Positions 12,527-23,600 of a stretch of DNA of 64,000 bases are shown here, one piece after another; the stretch's first letter is position 1; the number at the start of each line of letters is the position of its first letter. Location: contig NW_024881583.1 in assembly GCF_019059575.1 (NCBI RefSeq), positions 1,052,501 to 1,116,500 of the forward strand, given 5' to 3'. The notes under the pieces are model-generated. The model was not told the DNA's origin and ran no database searches. It saw nothing but the letters and a program-made list of their open reading frames with translations. Made by a program: the position numbers and the translations under genes. This DNA comes from Amphibalanus amphitrite (Eukaryota; Arthropoda; Thecostraca; Balanomorpha; Balanidae).

Positions 12527-13464
12527 CGGAGGCTGCTAGAAAAGTAGCCGACATCCGAGCACGGCCGTTCGCAAAGCTGGTGGAAGTAACATCCGCCGCG
12601 AGACAGCTAACGAGGTGAAAGCGTTAGCTGTCAGCTGTATGTCTGCAGGCATTGGGGTGTACTGTCCGACTCCCCCTCCACTAGACTCGTGTGTGGGACG
12701 TGCGTTCGCCGCCATGCCGCGAACTCTGAGATATCGGCACAGCAGCGGCAGTCATGTACTTATACCGTGATGTGAAGTGGTAGCAGGGACTTGTCTAAAT
12801 GAACAGACTCAGTGACGAACTTTGTGAGGTGCTCAATCGGAGCTGCGCGCGCGGTGGCGCCGTGTGCCGCGCGCGGTGGGCTGTTGAATCGTTGACGTTA
12901 CAGTGTTGTGTGGGTGGCGAGCTACAGGAACGCACACAGTGCTCCACCTCGCGGACAGCACAGGGCACGAGCACGCTTTCCATGGCCTTGAAGTTTCTGA
13001 CTATACATATTTACGTAATGTTGAGCTGTCCTAAGACTTGTTCCAATATTTGTGCAGTTATACCCCCGTTCTTCAACAATGCCATGCTTTAGTAGTGATC
13101 CCATCCAGACCCGGCTATTTTTCTTGTCCCGTTTTAAAAGCCCTCCCCATATATCCATTTTAGGCCACCGCTTGACGCTCTATTTCCCATGTTTTTAATC
13201 TGCAACCGACTTACGGAAAGGCGACACCGCACTTTGGTATTTGCCATTTATCAACAGCTGGAGACACGCCGTTTGTTCGATGGCTGACAGCGTTTCTGAA
13301 CTTACCGACTATATCGGGGCATTTCTTGACGCCTGATCTCTTAGCAGAGCGTGCCGCCTGTTCATACGTGAATCATAGTTATACATGTTTGAATTCGATT
13401 GTTAGATGATGTTACAATGCCGTTGCGCTGTCCTGTCAGTATTAAACGTTGCAGGGAATGTTGC
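12527..13464. other. Downstream flank of the GPCR gene, nothing recognised
   Basis: This is presumably the 3' untranslated region and intergenic DNA. I saw no canonical polyadenylation signal close to the stop codon and no further coding sequence. Confidence 0.4.
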
Positions 13465-13994
13465 TATAGTTCGTTTTTTTTCAAAAGGACTCTGGCTCCA
13501 AGTATGTTTTTCGAAAAAGCACGCGTTTTAGCGAGCAAAACGAGCAAAAACTGAGCTTAGAAACTCGAACGTCGCCTTATTTTAACATGTGAATTATTCC
13601 CGATAAATTCCATCCGTGCATTTTGGAGCCAGATATGAGAACAGTGGTGACGTCATGCTGTCGAACTTTTTTGCAATGAAGCGTATAACTATTATGGACG
13701 AAACCGCCTACTCGATTATAACCTCGGCAACAGTGAAAAACGAAGTTTTTTCCAAATTCGTCGAAACCTTGTCCCATCGTACGGACATTGATTGCCCGCT
13801 GCCACCAGTGACGTCATCATAGTATACTAATTTTTCAAGACACAATTTCCAGATACTTACCGTGCACAATTTGAAATCGAATATTTTTTCGGTAAGAAAT
13901 TCTTGGCCAGACGCTGAAGCTGTCAAAACTCACGTGAGAGCTTCGATAAGGAACTTGGAGCCAGCGTCCTTTTGAAAAAAAAAAACGAACTATA
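13465..13994. mobile_element. Mariner-like MITE with TA target duplication
   Basis: Terminal inverted repeats of about 38 bp begin TAGTTCG, followed by a T run and CAAAAGGAC. They face each other at 13467-13504 and 13953-13992, with single-base and T-run length differences. Both ends are flanked by TA (13465-13466 and 13993-13994), the duplication typical of Tc1/mariner elements. The interior of about 450 bp has no transposase and carries two TGACGTCA cores near 13648 and 13809. It is a non-autonomous copy; superfamily assignment rests on the TA site only. Confidence 0.75.
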
Positions 13995-16900
13995 GTTCTC
14001 CAGTTACGTGCTATCGATCAACTGCTCCTGAATCTCGCCAAAAACACATTGCACGGTGCTCAGCCTCATCACAAGCATTGAACGAATGAAGAAAATCTAA
14101 ATAAAACAGCAAATTCATACGCAAGGAGTGACACAATATGGAGCTGTTTTTCATAGCAAAAATGCACCAACATTCAATCCAGAGTCATCAGAGCACAAAA
14201 CACATTGGGTAGCTTCTGATATGTAAAAAATTACTTTCTGTTAATGTTGAGGAGGAAATGTGAGCAATATGTGCGCGAGTGCTGTCCACGCGCTAGAATA
14301 ATTTCGAGTGAAAAATAAAGGAGGGCAGTTGTGAGAGACAACAGCAGGACAATATGTAGTGTTTTTTACTTTAAGCATTTAAGTTAATTTGAAGCACAGT
14401 ATTGTCAAGCATTAAGTATTTAAGTTAAAATAAACACAACGCGAGGAGAATTATCACGGTAACAGTTAATGTAGCGGAGTCCTATTTATACGCAATGTCT
14501 AATAAAAGGATAAACAAATGTCAACGTCATGCTCTCGCTCCACTTAGCTTAATATGTCGAATGTCGATCACAAGTTATTTTTCACACGTTAGTGGGCAGG
14601 TACTAAATGACTTTTCATCAAATTTCCATGACACCGTGTGCAATCCTTCAGAGTGGGATACAATGTGAACAATGTGACTGACGGTGGCCACTAACCAGCT
14701 CAATGTTTATGTGATTGGTCTCCCTTTCCATATATGATCCCTCTGCCTGGCACTAGTTCACCGCTATTGACCGGTGGTGCAGCAGCAACCGTCTCAGAAT
14801 GAGACGCCAATGCTCGACATCTTCACGCACACTGATAGCGGAAGGGCACCAAACTTTGTCTCCGTTCTCTCGTATTCTCTTCCCCTGTTCCACTGGCACC
14901 AATCGCAGAGACCCGGTACCGCCAGTCTCGCGCGACGCGTGCACCAATCAAAACGGTGTCCTCTTACGGGACAACCGGGACCTATTATCAACAGTGAGCG
15001 TCGACCGCAACAGTAACCGTTGACTGTTGGTGAAGCTGGCGGTACCTGCCCGTCGGGCGACAAATGATGATGTCGCGGTTCCAGTGCTCGAATAAGGGAG
15101 AACATCGTCTCAATAAACGTCCACACGCTGGGGTCAGCCGAAGAATCAGTTGTATGTGCATTGGAGAAGCGGATACTGGAGAGTACGCGAGTGAGAGTCG
15201 ATTCCTGCGCTGTAGGACGGTAATCGCATCGATTCAATGCTTGCGCCAGGTTCAATGCTTGGTGATGCTTGCGCACTTCAGGCAATGTGGGGATAGTCGC
15301 CGTTTCTGTCGAATAGGTATATCTTTTGATTAAGACACGATATAGACGTCAAAGAAGACAGAATCCTATCTGTTGTGCTGGATCAACTTGATCAAGGGCA
15401 TTTAGGTATCAAATTTGTCTCAGGTGAAAACTTGCGGTGTAAAAAGGTTATAAAGCTTTGGAAAGGCTTCCCCTCATCGAACTACATATAAACACAGATC
15501 CTGATGTGAAATGGTGTTTTCCTGATTTTACGAAATCTACCACTTTTGACTTTTTTACTTCAGCCCATGTTACGCATTTAGAACATTTATTTGCGGGGCG
15601 GAATTCTCAGACCATCTCGCTGCTGTGAGCGGGGTGGTGAGTCGGTCAGCGCCCGACAGGTGGCAGCACCTGCGGGGCTCTGGCCGGCGGCGGGCCCGGC
15701 GCCAGCGCGGCGATCGACCGTTCAGCGTCGGCAGACCTCGTGCTCAGCTGAGAGAGAGAGCGATCAATGCAGCCGCCGCTGACCGCCGGAGGCGGCCGCC
15801 TCTGATACGGAGTACCTACCTCCACCTGATCCGGATATCTCTTGGTCTCATCTGACCAGCGGACACAGGCAGTCTCTTATACCGAGTGGCGAGCACCTGC
15901 CTCCATCTGACATCTGATAAACACTGGAACAAATCATCTACAATACCGTGTTCCTTCATCCGACCTATCCACGAGACAGATTCTCCGTACCTAATTATCT
16001 TCCTTCCCATTTGCTGACAGACTAGATTGTGGACAGATCGTATTAAATGTGCGTCCGATCGACCACTGGACGATGGTTTCTGTATGCCTACACATCAAAC
16101 TGCAGATTATCTCCAGTATAAAACACGTTGACTATTGGACATCTCCGACCGCTAGAAATATCCTGACTGATACACAGCTCATTACTGGACAGCAAAGGAG
16201 ATCCAGAAAGGCGCTGAATTTGCCCCAAATGCCCCTCCAAATGGATCCGCCAGTGCTTGGCAGCCCCTGAGTAACTCTCCGATTACTGTCCATATCCTAC
16301 ATAACGCATACAATCGCCGGAAAAATCACCCCTGAACAGTTCCACGTTCTTATTAAGCCAGATCGGGCCAATGATGACCTGTTGCAAGCTGATACCAAAG
16401 GGTCGGCCAGGGTCGGCTTCGGATGCCTAAAACTAAATCGCTACGCGGGCAGTCTCTAGTGATGTCGAGCAACCACCTTTGATCTGATCTCTGGGCACGG
16501 ATCCTCTTGTTCTCTACTACAACGCATCTATTTATTTCTCTTAGCTGACCGCCGGACGGAGTCAATAATACCGAGGAGCACCCCCACCTACATCTGTTTG
16601 TCGTATCAAGTCACGTCGCATGACATTTCACTTATTTGTTTCACTTATTTGTAAAAGTCCCAGTTGAGTGTTAGCCTAAGGTCACATCAAATTCCGTCAG
16701 AGTAATACGATGGCTGAGAGCGATCAAGCTGCTATTCGACAAAGAAAGCCAGCCAATATCAAACGGATCGTTTTCAAACAGACTGACGCAGCCAACAGGA
16801 AAACTACTTGGGATAAAAACTCTGCGATATATATTTGAGCTCAGTGCTCGCAGCTAGCGGCCTCCACAACAGCACGATGGCCATAACGACCGTAATAACT

Positions 16901-17641
16901 GCCGAAAAAATAAACCAACCAAATTGAACTGATCTCCAGCGCAGTATCGCCAATCATTGCAGCGAAGCTGGGGGTGATCAAGCGCGCAGTTAGTTATAGG
17001 CTGCTGAACAAGAAGCCAGTCTACTTCACAGAAAACATCGAAAAATGTTGATATCGATCTATGTCGGACACCGGTGGTAAAATCATACCAACGATACAAA
17101 GACATAAGAAAATAAAACCACCCTAGGAATGACATGACGTCACGCCGTCGAAGACAGAGTCCGGACCGCCTAGTTAAAACACTAAGCACCAAAGGACTTG
17201 CGTAAGAACTATCGACAGGTATGCAAACTGTTGCAAAAGACAGTACTGTTGCCTGGAGACCTTCAACGGGGGCCTCACATCATTATGCAAGAAGACTCCC
17301 ACCGCATCTAGTATATGATGAGAAACAAAAAACGAGATTGTTAAACATGAAATTCTGCTGGTAACTTAGATTATTGTCAGTGTACGGGACCCATCTCTCC
17401 AGCACGGGGGATTCGGGGCGTAAAATGTCGATGTGAATCCACGGATGTTGATGAGGCCGGATGATACTATCAATAAATCGACTTCGTTGTGCGACCGAGA
17501 AAGTGAGTCAATGCTAATCTCTTAGCGGGCGTTAGCACAAACTCACTTCTCCGGATGCTCTTTCACAGCCGACAGTGCCACTCCCAACTCCCCGCCTGGT
17601 AAATACAAAACAAACTCACTGCCGTGTGAAGCAGACTCTGC
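13995..17641. other. Intergenic region between GPCR and PNKP 3' end
   Basis: No gene could be supported. There is a GC-rich patch at 15590-15800. The phrase GCTGACCGCCGGA with a following ACC-rich tract occurs at both 15775 and 16545, suggesting an old diverged duplication. An open frame on the minus strand at 14794-15285 shows no recognisable domain and overlaps equally good frames on the other strand, so it is treated as chance. Confidence 0.4.
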
Positions 17642-20600
17642 TCACTTCTCCAGTAGGTAGAGCCGGTATATTCGCTCCTGTTGTTGATCGCTAAAGGTCG
17701 GCAGACAGTCCAGTCGACAGATCTCTGAGAATCCCTCGTCGGTGGTGGGCTCCTCGTATCGAGACCTGCGATAAACCGGTGTGGGGATTGGTGGTAAGCG
17801 TGACAGTTTGTTAGGTTACCGGGATTATCAGATGGTTTTACACAGTCACGCCCAATGGGAGATTGTACCATTGTGCGCTAGACATGGGAAAGAGCCACGG
17901 GAAGTAAGCCATCGGAGGATACCGAAGGGATTAGACCACAGGAGTGGGACGCCAGCCACCGAGCGACCGACACAAGGATACCGGGACGACAGGGTCGGCT
18001 GCACATTGCACAATGCTACAGAACGTTAGTATTCTCGTATTTAGCTTGCGACAAAAGTTAATTGTGTCCTCAATATATAACATAGCTATATCAATGATTT
18101 CGAGAGATGAATTAAAACCAAGTAACTCGTCGACATGTGGGCCTGCCTACGTCAGCCCAAATGCCAGTCGAGGTAATCAGCAAACGACTCATCAATCACA
18201 TTAACCGCAGCCGCATTGACGCAAATGCTGCTGTGCAGCTGGGCTTTTTACTTGCGCTACGTCAGATACGCTACCTCTAGGTTTTTCATCCCATTGACCA
18301 GCAAGCTTTTGGCAAAGTGCAACGGGCACGGCCTCCGCCCACCTGTTTCTGGACTACTTTACAGATATACCGCAGTCATTGAGATTCAGCACTATTCTCA
18401 AGTTCGGTCGAGGAGTCTGGGGTGGTTACCTTCTGAAGTCAGTTGCATTTAAACTGTTTCCATTTCTGAACCGTCCGAGGGGGTGCTTTAAGTAGGGATA
18501 CGGCCACAGCACTCACAGTTCACGAATGACGTCATGCTGTGAGAGGCCAAAAACACAGCGCAACCCAAGAACGAGAGAAATGACGTCACACAGCAGGCTA
18601 TAAAACACCCAGCGCCAACCAGGCACGGCAAGGACAATGCTCGTGCTAAGAGTGATGAGATGTGGGAGGGACCACGAACATTCACAAAACATCCACGTAA
18701 AGCAGAAACATCCAAGAAATCCAAGCGTGGCCATTAAAATGAATAAATAAAGCATGTTAACTTCAAGAGCTTACTTGAACATGTTGAAGATCATGTCGCT
18801 GACGTGCTGGTGAGACGAGTCAGTCAGCTCCCGGTACTGAAATGTAACAGACACGCCGTCAGATGCCACTGACGAGAAGACGCTCCTTTTGGCTTTGGGG
18901 AGCCCGCACGGGTTCAGTTATTACTTTGTTACGAGAAAACAGTTTCGAAACTCTAATGGACGTTAGAGTACCTAACTAACGACATCCGAAAACCCGGCCT
19001 GTGCTTAGGAAGCATGTACCTACCATCTAACAATCATAATTATGTAGCAAACGGGCATTGATGTGTAGTAAAATTAAAGAAAAAATGCGTGTTGTGTTGT
19101 TGCTGCAGCTGTCCAGCACCACGACCCACCTTGTTGTTGTGCCGCGCGTGCGCCAGTGTCGTGGTCATCAGCAGACAGCGGACGGGCACGCCGAGTCGGC
19201 GGCCCAGCTGCACGTACCGGGCGCGGCTCTCGCGGTCCCCGTTAGTGTTGTCCACCGCCGCGCTCTTGCCCTCCTGTCCGGTGTTGGGGGGGGGGGGGGG
19301 GGAGGGAGGAGGGCAAAGCAGTCAGAACGGGCGGCATATTCCATACCGTAGCTCCCAGCGGAATTAGCTGAATTCGTTAGTGCCGTCTGTGGCTGCCAGG
19401 GGATAAAACACTGCTTGCACAACCAGCGTTTGAAGCTTGCTCTACTTAATGAGCTTAAGCACAAAGCAGAATAAGTCGAGAGCTAGCTCACTCGGCCCGT
19501 GCCTCGAACAGAGCATCTATACCAGAAAAAAGCCCTTTGTGGGGCTGCAGGTCGGTAGATAGGCAGTGCTTCACCACAATCAACCCCTTCTTGGGCTACA
19601 GGCCGGTCCTATCTGAACCCGAGAGGGCACACAAAAACAGCAGTGCCTACCTTGATAGCTTGTTCGGCGACTTGGACGCACTTCTGCCACGATTTCAGCG
19701 TATCCCGGTTGGCAGCCACGTAACCAGCGGGCACCAGCTGGGTGGACGTCACGTGACTCTTGCCAGAGCCGGGCGGTCCGACCAGGACGACAATCTGCCG
19801 GCGGGAGGTCGGGTCGGTCACGATGATATAGCACATGATGTCACATCGGTGCACATAGTCACGCTAAACCTGGTGGAGGCTTGAAATATGCATTTAACCC
19901 GCGCCCTGGTGGGGTCTGTTTATAACGCGACCTGGTGGGGGGGGGGGCTACTTTTTGCCCCCCCCCCCTCATATCTCCGAAACTACTGGACGGATCCGCA
20001 AAATTCAAACGGCGTTCAAAAGGTATGTCAAATTTGTCGAGGGAAATCAAGTTTCATTGACCTCGGGGTCACCGATGACGTCACAGGTCAGGTCAAAGAT
20101 GAAATGTTTCACCGTTCACGGGTCTTCTAGGGAATGCGCTGTAACACCGAGGAAAACACATTTTGTCGAGAATCAGTTCAGCCATAGGGCGTCAGTTGCC
20201 TAGTACATATGTTGCTATTAGAGGTCACTGACAACATCAGGTCAGGTCACAGGTCAGGTCACCAAGGGTCACAGGTCAGGTCACATGAACTCAACTTTAC
20301 TAAGGTTGTGCTTTGCATGTTTTATGACCAATTTTTCATCTCCAACTCAAAAATGTTGGTTATAAGACAATGAGGTACGGCTTAGGTCACTTTCTGGTGA
20401 AGGTCAGGTCAAGGTCAGGTCAAAAAAGGTCAAATTTTAAAGTTGATAGTTTTGCATTAAACGGGTATTGATTCGATGCAGCTCGTCACGGGGAGTCTAA
20501 TGGTGGTCTTTGTTTTGCGCTACGGGGTCTAGAATTGCTAAAAATTGAGTTTGAAAATTTGGCGTCATAAATTTTGAAGTTTTTTTTCGCTATAACTTCG

Positions 20601-23600
20601 CCAAAAAAAAATTGGTATCGATCTCAAATTTGGTATGTGGATAGAAGGCGGTAAGGACTATCACATATATTCCGGTTTTTGCGAAATTCAAAAAACGTTT
20701 TGGATTTTTCGACTATTATATTCAAACAATCTATTTTTCTATTTTTGGGCGTCAAAATCAAAAAATTTCAAAAATCCGAGATACCAGTTTTATAGCCCTG
20801 TCAATTCTACAGCTTTTATGTCTTTATAATTTTTCTGTATTTGTAAAGCTATAGGCCTGACAGCTCTTCCCGCGAAACCCTTTTTTTGGGTCGAAAACGA
20901 CAGAACATGACGTCACTCTGACGTCATTTCCGGCCAACCTATCATAGTCTTTGGAAAAAATTTTGGTCACAATGTGTAAAATTGATGTCCGGGAGGGTAC
21001 TGAAAGTTTGGCGACGATCGGCGCAGCAGTTCTGTAGATATATCGAAAAGTCTGGAGGGGGGGAATAGCCCCCCCCCCCCCCACCAGGGCGCGGGTTAAT
21101 CATTGCAATCATCATTGCACCGAAAGGCGAAAAAAGTGAGACTGAAATGCTAACGCACAATTTAAATTGAATAGGGCAGACTTCATTAACGTTTCCTGTA
21201 CTATTGCATAAAATATGCCACAACGCACGCACACAAATTTATTACGTAGCTCTTCAAAGGCGTGTACTTTTTAATAAGCCATCCAAGGGAGTTCGACGAC
21301 TGAGGCATGATCCCTAAAGATCTTTGCGAACTGGTACCCGAAACTCGTCCCATTGCCACCACAGCACGACAGAAGAAATCCAAAAACGCGACCGGCCGTG
21401 AAGAACGACCACCAGCACATCAGCTTAACCTTCTGCCGCTTTTGCCGACAACAAACTTCAGCGCACGCCACGCTAAATTATTCAACACACATGCAGTTTT
21501 TAGATGTTTATGAAGCCCTGAGCTCAGAAAGCAGCAAGGAGGCCTCAGAAGTCAGAAAGCTGCAGCGTGGAATGAGCCGAGATATGTGCAACATTAAATA
21601 TATGAGCTTAAGTTTTTGTAATAAATGTTTGAATCTAGTTACAGTCAAGGTGAGAGGCACTGAAAATGTAGCGGCATAACATTCATGCCTTTAATCAATT
21701 CTGTAAAAACGAGAAGCGAGGGCCTCTTTGCCTCTTCCTCTTCGCCCTTCCCCTTTTCTCCTGGAGACATCTCTTCCCAACACGCTGGGATCACGCTGAC
21801 CTCACCCCCTTCTCAGTTCTCGCTGCGCTGACCTCCCCCCGACCAGGCCGTGCTGACCTCTAACCTCTGACCCCACCTCCTTCTCAGCCCGCGCTGCGCT
21901 GACCTCACCTCCCCCCCCCCCCCCCGACCAGGCTGTGCTGATCTCTGACATCTGACCTCACCTCCTTCTCAGCCCGCGCTGCGCTGACCTCCCCCCCCCC
22001 CCCCCCCGACCAGGCTGTGCTGACCTCTGACCTCACCTCCTTCTCAGTCCGCGCTGCGCTGACCGGGACCGCCGTTCGGGCGCCATCCACCGCCGCCCGA
22101 GGGTCGAACTCCGGCAGCTGGTACTTGTTGGTGGCCGGCTGACCTGGCGGTGCAGGTTTACACGTGGTTAGTAAGTGCCACAGCAGTCCACTCGGACCCA
22201 CCAGGGACGGTCAGACACAGTCAGTGACAGTGAGAATATGGTGATACCGGCAACTGACTCGTGCCATGCACGCTGAGCATAACGGGAAATTAGCATATCT
22301 TCCCGAAAAAAGAAACAGACAGAGTAGATACCAGACACGGGGATAATGCCAAGTAAACTAATCACAGTACTACACGATCCAAAGTAAGCTGCAGATAATG
22401 AATTACAATGTACTAATTCAACATGTTCAAATACCTAATTCAACATTTATTTGTTCATTGTCACTAGCACCAATGACTCACCGAGGAACAGCTCTTCAGG
22501 CGTGTAGAACCGCAGTCCCACATTGATGGCGAACAGACGATCGGAGCACGAGAAGTCCTTTTTCTTCTTGGGTGCCCAGCCCTCTCGGCGGCCGGCCGCG
22601 TCTCCACAGTAGAAGCTCTCCTTCATGTTAATGGTACGCGATCCGTTTTCCTGCGTGACGATCGGAACGATCACGTCTGTGAACTCCACAACTGCAGCGA
22701 TGAGCATTTCACAATCTGAAGTTTCTTTCCATAATTGACCCATCACCTGGAGACAACATCAAGCCTATTTACTCATTTAAATTTAGAAAAAAAAAACGCG
22801 ATGCTTGTATTATCTCGAATAACCGAGTTAGCATACTTGTCAACCCAATTTTATAACGATGAAAAAACCTGTAACAAAACTAGTCAGTGGAAATTACCGT
22901 TTTGATCAGGTACTCCCACATCCCGGGCCGCGGTTTTCGGTACCAGCGGTCGCCGGGCGAGATGAGACACTGCACCGGCACACCCAGCCGACCGGTGATG
23001 TTCTGCAGCTTGTGTCGCAGGTCCTCCGGCAGCAGCTTCCGCTTGCTGATGCCGAGCTGTCGGAGAGGAAGGCACGCCGTCAGGTGGCTTGGAGTCGAGA
23101 GGGGGGAGGGCAGGCGACTGCGAGATACGGTATGCGCGTGACCGTACCACAGCGCAGTTGTAAGATTATCCGCCGGATAATCTGTTGGACAGCAACATGC
23201 ATTCAGTTAAACGTACTTCGATGACAAACAATGATATCGTCAAAAAAAAAAAAAACGAAAGGGCATACATCCCGGTTCCCTGAAAAGGTCAAAGAACTTC
23301 TAAAATTTATTCACCTGATTTGTTAGAAAAACAATCTTGAAGCCGCTTTTGCTGAGTTCTTTCAGCTTTCTGGGCACATCTGGGTAGATGATCTGCCAGT
23401 CGTCCCTGTCTTTGGCGAATGTTTTGCCCGACTTGGTCGTTATTATCGTTCCGTCCAGATCGAACGCCGCTATCTGAAACAGGTAAAACCGCCCACGTTT
23501 ATAAAAGTGCTAGAATCCAACAGAAAGGGAAACTGGAGAGCCTGTCCCAACACAACATGCCTTTTTGTTTGCTTGTTTATTGGAGCTTTGGGGCGCGTCC

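Noticed and set aside
11791-12618. 275-codon frame overlapping the GPCR
   Set aside because: Out of frame with the seven-helix protein and His/Arg-rich, as expected from a frame-shifted reading of a GC-rich membrane protein.
14794-15285. 163-codon minus-strand frame
   Set aside because: No conserved motif, no splice context, and overlapped by similar frames on the other strand.
22651-22742. Longer version of PNKP exon 5 using an acceptor near 22742
   Set aside because: It would insert about 31 residues between the WEYL segment and GDAAGR. The acceptor at 22651-22653 gives the spacing known for the family.
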